NCBI GenBank assembly: GCA_033439255.1
Contig: CM065887.1
Coordinates: 558,001 to 622,000 of the forward strand
Source of the DNA: Hericium rajendrae
Taxonomy: Eukaryota > Basidiomycota > Agaricomycetes > Russulales > Hericiaceae
DNA: 64,000 nucleotides
Reading direction: 5' to 3'
The notes beneath the pieces were generated by a model. That model worked only from the letters and a program-made list of their open reading frames with translations. It did no database searches and had not been told where the DNA came from. The stretch's first letter is position 1; each line of letters opens with the position of its first letter. Position numbers and translations under genes: made by a program. Of the stretch, positions 1 through 12,975 are shown in pieces.

Positions 1-1301
1 GTCAGGCTCCGAAAGGAGGACGGGCTCGACCTCCATAACGGCGCCTTTCGTAGTTTTTGGCACAGGAGCCGAAAGTATCTACGGGCATGTTCAGGAGAGC
101 AGAAATCTATGATAGATGATGAACGCACCCTCGACATCTGGAAGTCACCAGAGTTAGGTAGATGGATGAGCCTGTTTGCCGAGAGCTGAGCGCCTCGGAC
201 GACGCCCGTCACGGCCATTGTCCCATCCGCCCACTCCACCAACTCCCCGAGCATCCATGACCTCCCCTCTCTCCAACGCACATCGCGGGGCTTTCCCTCC
301 GACAACAATCTCAGAGCGTTGAGGGCGTCGGCCCTAAAGCTCAGATCCAGGATTCTCGTCTGCTCCGGAGCGAAGTACTGCATGAAGGAAAGAAGCGATT
401 TACTGATGTCCGGTCGAGACTTGTCTGTGGGGAAGTCCGGCGAGATGACGGAGAGGACCTGGGGGAGGCCCTGCGATTGCAGCGTTCGAAGGAGGGTGTC
501 TCCCCATTCCTCGACTTCGGTCACGGGGGACAGACCAAAGACGACATAATCCGCGACCTTGCACGCATCGAGAGCACCGTAGAAGTCCCGGTACGATAGA
601 TTGATGAATTGGAGGGACGTCTTAAATCGATCTGCTCTACCAAACAAGATTAAGCACCAATTGTCAGCATGGAGACGACCGGGAGATACCTTATTTTCCA
701 TACTCCTTGTTGAGGACACCCGTCATCCGAAATATCGATGGATGCGGCGAGGGTGGTCGCGATGGACCGTGTGTTGACATCTGCGCTCAAGGGCACGATC
801 GCAACTATCCGTGGTGCACCGTCCACACCGTTGAAGAGTCGGGTGGCTGACACTAGGGCGTGTCTTTTGTTCATCTGCGTTTGTCGCGCATTGTTGCGTC
901 GGTTCAATTTTGAGTGAGCCGTTGCCTTTGAGGCCTGCGTCGCCTTGGGAGATTGACGAGCAGCAACTTTCCCTGTGGACTTCGTTAGCAACGGCACTCA
1001 GTGTCAAGATGTACGGAATAAGGTTGGTGCGAGGGGGCCTTCCGCAAGGATATGTCAGCCAACGGTCGGACTGGTAGTGGACGGAGGCATGCGAGGGGTT
1101 CGGAAGTGGACAACTCGTCGGAGGAATTAGCCAGACAGAAACTCACCCTTGGCCAACTCCTTCAAGGACGACTTCGTCGCATGTTTAGATTTGAAAGATT
1201 TATTCGTCTGTATCTCTCGATTAGTATCGTTTAGGATAAAAAGACACTCGATGTGATCGCACCTGCTTGAGCGTTGCTCTGTGATGAAAAGCCTCGGGCA
1301 T
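1..1301 (-). CDS. TSR1: TSR1-like pre-rRNA processing protein (3' part beyond the window)
   Basis: Tsr1 is a GTPase-like factor needed for late 40S ribosomal subunit maturation in nucleus and cytoplasm. Exons read on the minus strand are 1301-1263, 1207-1147, 971-690, 636-129 and 78-1, continuing off the left edge. The ATG at 1301 starts a short basic N-terminus, and exon 2 encodes the family signature FKSKHATKSSLKELAKG. Exon 4 carries the conserved stretch LDACKVADYVVFGLS of the GTPase-like domain. All junctions are GT-AG and the phases agree. About 310 residues lie in the window, against roughly 790 in yeast Tsr1. The related GTPase Bms1 is less likely because of the short N-terminus. Identity is confident; the C-terminal half is not visible. 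Confidence 0.9.
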
Positions 1302-1841
1302 CGGATCTGCTTTTCCTCCACCTGACGAGCGAAATGATCTTGCTTCCCTGAGGAAGGTCGCTCAAAAGTGGGCGCAGATGAAGAACAGTGGACGATGTAG
1401 GTGATTAATGGTTTCGCAAGATGATCTTGGCCAAGATTCTCGAGACCGTATCTCGTCCACTACAAAAATTATGGTCACGTGACCAGAATGTGTAATATAA
1501 CGCGCGACGCGCTTCCGGTCTAGCACACCAAGACACCAAGTCGCCTATTCGTCCGAAGGCTATGCAGCTCAAGCTTCGCTTCGAGGTCGTAGAACGTGCG
1601 TAATCATAGGTATAGAATATCATGACTTGAATAAATAAAGTATAGAGGCGCGGCTGGTGGTCTAGCGCAGAGTGCTGTTCCCTAATGTCATCGTAACATA
1701 CTCAAAGCGACATCGCAATGCTGTAAAGTCCGAACAACACAGCGTAAGACAGCGTGAGAGCAAGAAAATCTAAGCCAATATGTCTAATAAGATAGTGTCA
1801 GATATATTACGGTTGAGCGTAGTTTTGAGGTATCTCGGTGC
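1302..1841. other. Intergenic: TSR1 promoter side and 3' flank of the carrier gene
   Basis: There is no supportable gene in these 540 bases. They hold the upstream region of TSR1, which starts at 1301 on the minus strand, and the 3' flank of the carrier whose stop is at 1842. The short ORFs here lack family features. Confidence 0.5.
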
Positions 1842-3077
1842 TCAGAACGAGTTGAGCAGGCGATTTGCCATCTCAAACCCAAGGAACGTCGCGCCATTAG
1901 CGAATGGGGATCTAAAAGCCCCCGTCATCAGTACCAGATAAACGTGGAGGACATATGGAGAGCGCACCTAATCATTGCCGGGCCCAGCCCTCTGGTGAAG
2001 GCCCCAATGCCCTCTGTCCTGAACACTGTACGTACACAGTGCAGTGTAGATTTGTACTTCCGTCCGTCAGTGGATGAGAAACCGTCCGTCTGAATCCGTG
2101 ATTTGATCATGTCAATCGGGTATATCACTGGCCATAGCTACCCGAAATCATCAGCGAGGCCGTCCGGTAGCAAGCCGCAAGGAATTACTCACCGCCCATC
2201 CTGATGCAGCACCGTATAGCATCGCACTCGTGGCGGACAGCTGGTCTCGGCGAATGCCAGTCTTCGCCATCTCGCGTTGCACCAACTTCTCATAAACCCA
2301 GAAATAGACACCGTAACCAACGGCCTCGCGGATGAACGTCACATTCTGGCCCTTGAAGATGCCGGCGATACCGTTCGTAGATGAGATCTTCTTTATGGCG
2401 TCAAAGGGGCCACGATAAGTCGGGTTGGTATTTGACTGTGTCTGTAGGCCTGTGATCGGATAAGACTCATTCTGAAAAAAGGGCCGGAGCAGCACTCACG
2501 AATACGGATGTGTTCCACGGGACCTGACACGAAACCATTCCCAATTCCAGCAGCAACACCAGCAGCTACTAGCTGCGAGCTGCTCAAAAGCTTGCCTTCA
2601 GGACCACCTAATCCGCTTGCGAAGTTCTGCCCGTAAAAGAATCGTTTACACCACTCGAGAACGCCGAACTGGATCGAAACGCAAACGCCGATGCCAAGAA
2701 GAGGTGTCAAAGTGCCCTATGATTCTGTGCTTCAGATACACGTGCTGTGGGACTTGTAACGATAGCACCCACCTTGTAGAAAGAAAAGGGACCCTCGTTC
2801 TTCAAAATGCCGCCTGCGCAGTGAAGCATCCCATTGTACGTGCCTTTCGGCGCGGTTTGCATGCGCTGGTAGACCCCATGCGTCAGCCTCGTGTTTGCAA
2901 GCAGCCAGACTGACAACGCACCACTTTGACAATGTCAAATGGCTGTCCAACCAACACCTGCAACGCCGCAAACAACTAACGTTAGCACATGCGTTGGAGA
3001 GACGTTTGCAGGACACAACGTGCCTGTGCGATACCTCCGGCCGTGCCGGCAGACAAATCCTTCAAGGTCTTCGACAT
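1842..3077 (-). CDS. Mitochondrial carrier, YMC1/YMC2 type
   Basis: Inner-membrane solute carrier of the SLC25 family, closest in motif content to yeast Ymc1/Ymc2, which are linked to glycine or amino-acid transport. Seven exons: 3077-3024, 2957-2922, 2865-2773, 2716-2500, 2449-2193, 2137-1968 and 1911-1842, giving 298 aa, the usual carrier length. Three carrier repeats are visible. Repeat 1 has GQPFDIVKVRMQT, repeat 2 has GPVEHIRIRLQTQ (a variant of PxD/ExxR) and repeat 3 has YPIDMIKSRIQTD. The C-terminal SPFANGATFLGFE resembles the Ymc proteins. Intron 1 appears to use a GC donor (CAG followed by GCACGT), which keeps the conserved AGTAGGIAQ-VLVGQPFD reading. The substrate cannot be read from the sequence. 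Confidence 0.9.
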
Positions 3078-3381
3078 GTCTGCAGAGAAGCACGTCAAAC
3101 CAAGAACAGGAATGACACAGGGAGTGCTTCTGCGGCAAGCTGAAAGCTGGGGTAAAAGCACGAAGCTGCAGCTTATCGAGTCAAGCGAGCCACGGAGACC
3201 CGAGGGCAAGGCACAGCCAATCACAGGCGCTAAAACACAAAATTCTCAATACGTAATCGCCTTATACGGCCTGATAAGATAACTTAAGATTAGGCGCCTT
3301 CCGATCCAATATCCCGTTCGTCGTGCGTATGATACAATATTTACTGTGTGGTCACCGTCATCCATGCTCCAGTCCGATAAG
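3078..3381. other. Carrier gene upstream region
   Basis: These 304 bases lie upstream of the carrier start (3077, minus) and downstream of a weak small ORF that stops at 3382. No recognisable element was seen. Confidence 0.4.
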
Positions 3382-3609
3382 TTACATCTTCGCTTTTCGC
3401 TTCTCTGGATGTGTACGACTCTGCAAAAATTGTGCGCGAAGCTTAGCCTCCTCCGCCCTCCACTTCTCCTTATTCTTCTGAGATTCTCGCTTCCATGCCT
3501 CCGCAATAGCCTGTGCTGGCGGTAAATTCGGTGCGAGCACTGGCGGAGTCGGTGAGGGTGAGCGAGGAGCCTGACAGGCTGATGGGAAAGAGGGTGGGTC
3601 ATGAGCCAT
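3382..3609 (-). CDS. Small hypothetical protein or last exon of an unresolved gene
   Basis: The ORF runs from an ATG at 3609 to a TAA at 3382-3384 and encodes 75 aa. The first third is Pro/Ser-rich. The last 40 residues are Lys/Glu/Arg-rich and likely helical (AEAWKRESQKNKEKWRAEEA), ending KRKAKM. Directly upstream on the minus strand is a good branch point plus acceptor (CTGATG...TTTGCTCAG), so the ATG may be internal and this may be the 3' exon of a longer gene reaching toward 4080. I could not find a phase-consistent upstream exon. No family is recognised. Confidence 0.35.
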   Translation of the reverse strand: MAHDPPSFPSACQAPRSPSPTPPVLAPNLPPAQAIAEAWKRESQKNKEKWRAEEAKLRAQFLQSRTHPEKRKAKM

Positions 3610-4962
3610 CTGAGCAAAGCATCAGCAGCTTCGTAACGAAGAAACTAGAGACATGCCGCTCAATGTCATACAAAGGTCGTCAATTGAGGTTCGATTGACA
3701 TTGGACGAACCTGCTTTTAAGGGGGCTTGCTCGACAGCGAGGCGTGCATCGCCAAGTCCTCCTGGCTCAGTGACACACGGAGACAGGATTTATAGAGCGA
3801 ATAATGCAGGTCCGTCTGGTTGGCCACTACCGAATCCGGCAAGTTGAAAGGAAGAGTGTCCGCGAAGAAGGAAATGTGAAGGTGATCGCAATCGACCCTC
3901 AATGCTTCCAAACGGCAGGCGATGCGACGAAGAAAGCGTGGGGCGAGAGGCTGAGAGACATCTCAAGCAACGAGGCGGGTTATTTATGACGCGACCCTGC
4001 GTTTGAGGAGACAAGGCAGCCGCGGAAGGTAAGTTATCCGACGGTGTCCTGACGATCAACACCAGGTTGTTGGCCTCCACAGGGCGTTATTGAGGGCGCT
4101 CGCACTCGACGGGTTCGGATGAGGTAAGAACAAGACACACATGCCGGAGGGAATGGAAGACTCGGGGAGGGCCACTTCACACGTATGTTGCGTTGGCCCC
4201 TTTAGGATTACCGCATCCAGCATGTTGAAAGAAACGGCCCAGATAAATTAGCGGTCGCCGGTCTGAATCCGTCCGAGGATCAGAGGGAGAATGTGATAGA
4301 GGGACCGGGCAACATAAGCCTGCGCTTCATAGTCAGCTTGTCAAATGACTTGACAGTGAGAGTCGTCAGACAACTGTCGGACATTCCATCGCTAAGCTAA
4401 GCGAACAATACAAGCATCACCGAACCTATGTTTTGATTCAATATGATGTCCCTTCCATACTCGTGAGTATCCTTGCTGTCTCGGAAAATTGACAAACAAA
4501 GCTGCGACAAGCGACAAGATGGGTCCAAATGGAAGATCGACCGGGAAAATACTCGGCGCTTTCCTTCCTTCCGATCACTATTTGGAATCTCGGATGAGAC
4601 ACCCGCCACCATGTTCGCCACGGACCTTAGTTGGGTTTTACCTATCTTAGAGCACGGGAGGCGGCCTGCGCATTGGAGCACACTATCTGATGAAGCGAAG
4701 CCTCGTTCAGCTATGTTATTCGACGGCGCGGTGCTGCAACAAGGCGCGGATAACCGAAGACGAACGGAATCCGCGTGCCACGCGAATCTTAAAGTCGAAT
4801 TGAAATCTCCGGGGAGCAAAGAAGGGTAAACCCGGATTCAAGTTGAAATGTACCCGCTGGTAGAAGATCAGTGGATATAAGCAGCAACGTGGCGCTGATC
4901 CCATTCGACGCCATGCCACAGGGTATTGTGGTCAAGAGGACTGTGAGTGAGTGAGTCAATAT
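3610..4962. other. Unresolved interval, no firm gene
   Basis: Coding-like stretches occur on the minus strand at 3717-4080, but they begin at non-ATG codons and change frame, and no set of introns joins them cleanly to the 3382-3609 ORF. In 4100-4960 both strands have short open frames without recognisable motifs. Confidence 0.3.
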
Positions 4963-5612
4963 TCAGATAGAAAAACAGCCGTTCAAGCCAGAAATGGTTG
5001 ACAATTGCGAGGGTCTGCGCAACGATGTATTAATATGCGTCGGAAGGGAAGATTGCAGTGGGAGTCCGAGCATTGCCACGCATTTCGCTGTCATTCCAGA
5101 GGGTACGCAACACACGCCATCTGGACCAAGAAGCATACCGCCAGTTTGCGGCGTTACAGAGGGGCTGGCAAATACATTCGCCAAAAGGTGAGAGGTCATG
5201 TTGCCTGACGATGCCGATATTAACTTTGCAACCAACTTGGTGAGAAACATACCTCCAACTTTGGCCATAGAACATACCTTAAGACACCAGCTACTGGACG
5301 CCGTCGCTCCTGCCGCCTGCATCTGTGCAATACTGCAAGCTCCGCAACTCAGTTTCTCTCCACATATCGTGGACGTGGTTTGTCTGAACGATGGAAGACC
5401 AACAGGGACCGCCAGATCGTCGGGCACCCTTCAGACACTAGGCTAGACCTGGGAAGTGCGCGTGCAAGGACTATATGCACGTGTGTATGATAGTCGTTGT
5501 AAACTTACCTGTGGTAACGGTTCACGAAAACCTTCACAGAGAAGTCCATGATCATTGCGTTCAGTGGCAACCGGTCTGTTCCGTACTTCGGGTCGAAACC
5601 GCTAAACCAAAG
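4963..5612 (-). CDS. Possible unidentified gene fragment, minus strand
   Basis: Two segments join in phase. A 104-nt exon-like stretch at 5612-5509 is preceded by TGATATGACAG and followed by GTAAGT. It reads as a plausible soluble peptide containing GFDPKYGTDRLPLNAMIMDF. An 80-nt intron would end at CTGAAG, and an open frame then runs from 5428 to the stop at 4963. That frame adds about 155 residues rich in Ser, Ala and Cys, and a further intron inside it is possible. The upstream start is not identified. I do not recognise the family. A decayed gene is as likely as a working one. Confidence 0.25.
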
Positions 5613-6177
5613 CTGTCATATCAGGAGACACGCGTTACGCACGCGTACGGTAACGTATGAGGCCTTGACGGTGGAACATACAGTAGCGACATGTGTTCGG
5701 GAGCTGGAGGGACCGGGTGAGTTTACGCGACCAGCTGACAGTCCGGAAGGCGCGGCGCGGCGCGGCACGGGAGGCACAGCTGGGAGAGCACGCAGGAGCA
5801 CGCACACCGTCTTCCCGTCTTGTCGATCTCTCTGCTGACTGCAAACCGTGCACCTGTGAATATCGATATCTCCCTGGAGACCATGCATCGCGTCCGGGAC
5901 CAGTCGGGACGCTCGGAGTTCTGAGCGGACGCGTAGATGACCAAGACGTGCCCGAGCCCGTACGACATGCATCACTTATATAGCGCGCACTTGAATCGTC
6001 TCTGCTGCGGCCTGCTCCGTTCTCTGTGGACGCTGTTCGCCGCAAATCGCGATCATAAATCGCTCTTCAGTAGGACGTAGCATCCCGGTGGAAAGCCAGG
6101 ATTCGTACCGAAAATGTCAGACTCCGAAGCGTGAGCATAATCTATCTCGCCTGCACTTGTCCATTGATACGACCAAG
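5613..6177. other. Intergenic, upstream of the Nudix gene
   Basis: GC-rich sequence with overlapping open frames on both strands that share no domain motif. It includes the upstream region of the Nudix hydrolase that starts at 6178. Confidence 0.4.
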
Positions 6178-7757
<1,580 letters not shown>

Positions 7758-8442
7758 ACCAACGCATTAATCGCAACAATTTCATCACTGTGTGTATTCT
7801 AACGAACAACTTGGAAGGTAACTCGTCCCATGGTTCCATCGCGATTCTAGCTTGTATGCTAGTCCAATCTTTGTATTCTTACCTTCACAGATCACATTTG
7901 ACGATCTGCATTTTGGACCTCCATCAATCAGGGGAGTTTATTATTATCCTGAGAGTTAATTCTCCGGAATAGCTTAGGCTCAACACGCCCATTATACAGA
8001 TGGGTGATGCATAGACTGTGACGAACAAACATATTGCTGCTGGCAGAGTTTGTCTCAACTCGCAGAACTGAATATGCATGCTTTCCATTTTCGGGCGTTG
8101 CATGGGGACGAAGCTACGAAGGCACTGATGAGCTTCGATTGACTGGCTCCTCCACGACGCTAGTAACCGCATGCGTGACTATCTCATATCGAAGCAGGTC
8201 AGGAGATATCGCGACCGCATGGACGCTGGGAGAGCCGATGGTGGCTTCGGACTGCCCCCGCGCGTGCCAGCGGCCTTCATAAGGGCTGTCAGCCATCCTC
8301 TATCACATTGTTTTTCTCGGGTACCTCCACCACCACTTCGCTGGTATACGCCCGCCTAGCCATCCGTTAGTGAATTCTAGCTCTATTGTATGATTCTCGC
8401 AGTAACAGAAGTATAGATTACTCCCTGCATATAGACTATCGA
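7758..8442. other. Intergenic between Nudix gene and chitinase 1
   Basis: Contains the 3' flank of the Nudix gene and the promoter of the chitinase that starts at 8443. No RNA gene or repeat was seen. Confidence 0.4.
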
Positions 8443-9933
8443 ATGGCGCGTGATTTGCGAAAGGTCGCTTCGCTGGTCTTCGGTCTTCTGGCGGTAGCTA
8501 GAAATAGCAACGCATTAAGGTGTTCTGGTCCTAAGCATGTTGGAGGCCAGGATCTGGTCGCTGCAAGCTGGTACACAGGTTGGCATGCTACAGACGTGCC
8601 GCTCGCAAGCGTCAGTTGGGACAAATATACCCACATGACTTACTCTTTTGCGTACGTATGGCGTATGCATGTTTGTCGATTGGAGCTCACATCAGTTCTG
8701 CCCCAGAGAGACTGTGCCAGATGTGTATACACTTTCTTTAGCTGACTCGGACCTCAAGCTCTTACCGCAATTCGTTGATGCAGCCCATAAACATGTGTGT
8801 ATTCCCGTTAGGGCTCGTTTACTCTTTGTACTGACCGAGCTGTTTCGGCAGGATGTCAAAGCTCTCGTTTCTGTTGGGGGTTGGACCGGAGGTTTATATT
8901 ACTCTGCTAACGTTGCCGACGCGGCGAACCGGACGGCTTTCGTCAAGACGATCACGCGACTGGCCACCAACTTCAGTCTCGACGGCATTGATTTCGAGTA
9001 CGCGAACCCGAGTTCATCATCGCAAGCGCCAGAATTAACGTCCAATATAGTTGGGAATACCCAAATAATATCGGCATTGGCTGTAATGCGGTGAATCCCA
9101 ACGACATCGACAACTTCCTGACTTTCCTCAAGGAGCTGTGCGCCGATCCTGTCGGGTCGAAGCTCTTCTTGACCGCTGCAACATCTGTGTTCCCATGGGC
9201 CGATGCATCTGGCAACCCCGCGACGAACCTCACGGGATTCAGCTCTGTGCTCGACTACATCGCGATCATGAACTACGACGTCTGGGGCCCGTGGTCGCCC
9301 ACCGTAGGCCCGAACGCGCCGCTCAACGACACCTGTGCATCCGCATCGCAGCAAGCCGGCTCTGCCGTAGCCGGTGTCCAAGCATGGCACGCCGCTGGCA
9401 TTCCCCTGAACCAGATTGTGCTGGGTGTGCCCGGATATGGACATTCTTTCCGCGTCGCGCAGAAGGATGCCTTGCCTCGTGGCGTCAATGGCCCTTTAGC
9501 GACGTTTCCCGCGTTCAATGCTAGCAGCCAACCCCTGGGAGACAGCTGGGATGATCCGAACCCTGGTCCTGATCCTTGCGGGAATCCGCAGGGTCCGGAG
9601 GGCGACTTTGATTACTGGGGTTTGATCGACGGCGGATTCCTCGAGGAGAACGGGAACGTGGCCAAGGGCATATCGTATGTGTACGATGAGTGCAGCCAGA
9701 CGGTGCGTTCTGTCTCTCTGCTTTGACGCAGGTTGCTTACCGGTGTCGCGCAGCCGAACGTGTACAATCATACTTCTGCAGTGTATGTCTCTTACGACAA
9801 CGCGCAGTCGTTCGCGGCGAAGGGTCAGTTCATCAAGTCTACTGGCTTACGTGGGTTCGCGATGTGGGAGACGGGAGGCGATTATAAGGACACACTGATC
9901 AACTCCATTCGTTCAGCTGCAGGTTTTCCATAA
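8443..9933 (+). CDS. GH18 chitinase, copy 1 (secreted)
   Basis: Secreted endo-acting chitin hydrolase of family GH18. Exons are 8443-8651, 8707-8794, 8852-8997, 9051-9702 and 9754-9933, giving 424 aa. A signal peptide is likely at residues 1-25 (hydrophobic SLVFGLLAVA). The barrel begins with VAASWYTGWH, strand 3 has the SxGG motif SVGGWTGG, and the catalytic motif is DGIDFDWEYP, where the Glu is the proton donor. That motif is split by intron 3 (GA|T). Later motifs include MNYDVWGPWSP (substrate-binding Tyr/Asp) and GFAMWETGGD. No chitin-binding module is attached. The five-exon structure and intron phases match the next gene, so the two are tandem duplicates. Roles in hyphal wall remodelling or nutrient recycling are inferred. 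Confidence 0.94.
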
Positions 9934-10246
9934 CCTTTTCACGATCATTATCAATATCTATCTCAGTCTGCTTGCCTAACTTCTTGCCAGCACTGCCTGC
10001 TCGCTGTTACAAATCAGGTACGAAATGCAGTGAATGCTACAGAGGACTTCAAACAGCCGCATAGGGTCTGCCGTCTGTCTTCCACGCGTCCATTGTCCGT
10101 CTGCCGAACACAGTGCCCGACTCACGGAAATCGGCTTTGAGACAGCTTCCGACGACAGAGCGACAACACATTGTCTTCTCCGTTGTGTATAAAGGTGCGA
10201 ATGTGGCGAAGGCCAAAGCTTCACTTCACTTTCCCTTTTGCGATCA
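9934..10246. other. Spacer between the tandem chitinases
   Basis: This 313-bp spacer serves as terminator region of copy 1 and promoter of copy 2, and carries no ORF of note. Confidence 0.5.
10188..10194 (+). promoter_or_regulatory. Candidate TATA box of chitinase copy 2
   Basis: TATAAAG lies 53 nt upstream of the ATG at 10247, in a suitable position and orientation for a core promoter. Assigned by motif match only. Confidence 0.45.
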
Positions 10247-11748
10247 ATGATTGCTATTTTTTGTCTACTAGGCATCCTGCTGGCAGATGTCTATGCCTGC
10301 CCTTGCTCGTCTGCGCCTGCGGCCGCGCCCGTGTCAACTACAACTAACAGTGATAATAATTCGCCCGTTGCGGCCAGCTGGTTTACGAGCTGGCATGACT
10401 CGAACAGCGACCATCCTGCACCATTGGCCAACGTGAATTGGACGAAATATACCCACATGACGTTTTCTTTTGCGTAAGCACCGAGGTTCACCTTCATCTT
10501 ATGCTTGAGAGTGACCGATATTTGCTCACATAGTCTGACGACCCCGGATCCTAATACTATCAATTTGGACGGCGTGTCCGACCTCTTGACTGACTCTGTG
10601 AAGGCAGCCAAAACGAATGTGAGTGATGCCGCAGTGGGATATCTAATTGACAACTCATAGCATCACAGAACGTCAAAGCCCTTCTTTCCATCGGAGGCTG
10701 GACTGGAAGCCGGTACTTCTCAACGAATGTGGGTAATGCAACCAGCCGCACCGCATTCGTTAAGGCCATTACAACGCTCGCTACGAACTATCAGCTGGAC
10801 GGAATCGAATTCGAGTGCGTGCTGTATCTGTTGAGGGTCCGACACACCTTGATTCTTTGCTTAGCTGGGAATACCCCAACGCCGATGGCATAGGTTGCAA
10901 CCAGAAGAACCCATCTGACGTTGATAACTTCCTCTCTCTGCTGCAAGAGCTGCGCGCAGACTCCACGGGCGCAAGTCTAATCCTGACAGCGGCAGTTTCG
11001 CAAAAGCCCTGGAACGACGACACCGGAGCGCCGTCCACGAATGTCAGTGGCTTTGCGAGCGTGCTCGATTATATTGAGATTATGACCTACGATACCTGGG
11101 GCCCGTGGTCTCCGACGGCTGGCCCGAACGCGCCCTTGGACGACTCGTGCGCGTCACCCGATCAACAGGTTGGCTCGGTGACGAGCGCGGTCAACGCTTG
11201 GACCACTGCTGGCATCCCTGCTTCTCAGATTATCGTAGCTGTTGGAGGCTATGGCCATTCCTTTAGCGTGGCGTCCCAAGATGCTCTACTCAATGGTGAC
11301 AATCTGACCACTTACCCAAAATTCGACAAAAGCAAGCACCCGCCGGGTGATGCTTGGAACGACAAGATCACCACGACGGACCAGTGCGGGAACCAACAAT
11401 TTCCCGGAGGCATCTATGATATGTGGGGCTTGGTCGCCGGTGGCTTCCTGACGCAGAATGGCACTGCGGCCGACGGATTTCCATATACATGGGACAACTG
11501 TAGTCAGACGGTCAGTGGTCCCACATCGTCTCATCGAAATGGTATCCGCTGATACAGATCAACAGCCATTTGTGTACGACAAAAACTCCCAGACATACGT
11601 CTCCTATGAGGACGCTCAATCCTTCGCAGCGAAGGGCGACTTCATCAAGTCTAAAGGTCTCGCTGGCTTTAATATGTGGGAGATGGGTAGCGATTTCAAC
11701 AACATCCTGGTTGATGCCATTCGTTCGGCGGCTGGGTTCGCCGAATAA
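10247..11748 (+). CDS. GH18 chitinase, copy 2 (secreted)
   Basis: Tandem paralogue of the upstream chitinase on the same strand. Exons are 10247-10473, 10534-10618, 10669-10814, 10865-11510 and 11566-11748, giving 428 aa. The ATG at 10247 begins a clear signal peptide (IFCLLGILLADVYA). A short Pro/Ala/Thr spacer then precedes the barrel start VAASWFTSWH. Further motifs are SIGGWTGS, MTYDTWGPWSP and GFNMWEMGSD. The catalytic motif reads DGIEFDWEYP, so the first inner Asp of DxxDxDxE is Glu here, while the adjacent Asp and the catalytic Glu are intact. Intron positions match copy 1 exactly, including the split of the catalytic motif. Function should be chitin hydrolysis, possibly with altered kinetics. 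Confidence 0.94.
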
Positions 11749-11848
11749 ACGGGGGTTGGAAAAGATTGCTTATCATAGATATCCTTACAACGGGCCTGAT
11801 CTCCTATACATTTAATCCGATGTATCGCATAAGAACCTGAAAATTGCT

Positions 11849-12430
11849 CTACAGCAGGCTCTGAATGATACCATCGCCTTCGACGAGAATGCAGGGTCCG
11901 CCGAGGATAACCTTGTCTGCCAGGTCATTGTCACGAATGTATGAGATCACGGCTTCATCTTCTGCTCCCGGTTGCAGCCAGAGCGCAGGTATCGATAGCG
12001 ACTTCGCCTGCTCAAGCAGTCCTAGTGTGATCTGGTAGTGCGACGCCGTGAGATGCTGCGTACACTGAAGCGAGCCAGGACCCTTACCTTGGGCGGGGTT
12101 ATGATGCTAACGGACGTCTCCGCCGGCGCATCGAGGTCCGCAAGGGACTTGACGGTCGCGATGCCTTCTAGCTCAGCCTCTACCTGTGAATGATCTGTCT
12201 AATTGTGATACACTCAGGCGCAACTGAGATCGTACAGGATGGACAGGCGTGACCGCCTTGTCCCGGACTTGATACCATTTGAGAACCTGCAGAAGTTGAG
12301 ATCGCTGATAACGAGGAGGGTGACACATACGGACCTTGGTGCCGTATTTCGAGACATTCTTCGAAGCGCCAACTACCGCAAACTGCGGCGAAGCTAAGAA
12401 GAGTTTCTGAATCTCGGTTGTGGAAGGCAT
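11849..12430 (-). CDS. Small CoA-binding (Rossmann-fold) domain protein
   Basis: Single-domain protein of the CoA_binding_2 type, related to bacterial YccU and to the N-terminal part of succinyl-CoA synthetase alpha. Its cellular role is unknown. Exons on the minus strand are 12430-12335, 12286-12236, 12183-12088 and 12031-11849, giving 141 aa, the family's usual size. The start at 12430 begins MPSTTEIQKLF. The nucleotide-binding turn is FAVVGASKNVSKYG near residues 17-30. Later features are VTPVHPV, the SIITPP loop and the terminal WLQPGAEDEAVI plus CILVEG. The gene is convergent with chitinase copy 2 and divergent from the cysteine synthase gene. Confidence 0.88.
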
Positions 12431-12975
12431 AACGCTACAAGTAGAGAATGTGAAGAAAGGAGACAAGGAGATACTGTTGACCTGGCGGCTGTTATATAAC
12501 AAATGGACTTCTTAGTGGGTACGTATCAAAAACTCTTTATCATAAACTTTTGGACCGTGCGTCAATGACAGAGCTGTTCTCAGGAAATGATCGCCATCTG
12601 CCACTAGACACTCGCGTCTGTGTAAGTATCGCATGTGACTTCTTGAAATGCTGACTTTTGGCGAAATAACACATGCAGAACGTCTAGCACGCCATCGAAC
12701 CACGCGTTTCAACTGGCAGACGGTGGTGCTGCGGCGATTAGGTCGAAAAGAACATCAGGATGCGCATGCGATGGCCACCAGAAGGCCAAGGCCGAACGGC
12801 ACGTATCACGTGGGGTACACGCGCAACAAGCGCGTCGTAGACGCTCGTAGACGTCAGAGTACACGACCGCCCTCGACCACAAACCACGCCAGCAGACGAG
12901 CGAGATCTCCTTATTCTACTTACCTCCGTTCTCTAGGACCATATCTTGGTCCTGGGAGACCATCTAATTCGCCGG
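12431..12975. other. Divergent intergenic region (CoA-binding protein / cysteine synthase)
   Basis: Holds 545 bases between two divergent starts, so it should contain both promoters. The overlapping plus-strand ORF at 12648-13142 shows no domain and runs into the cysteine synthase exon in another frame. Confidence 0.45.
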
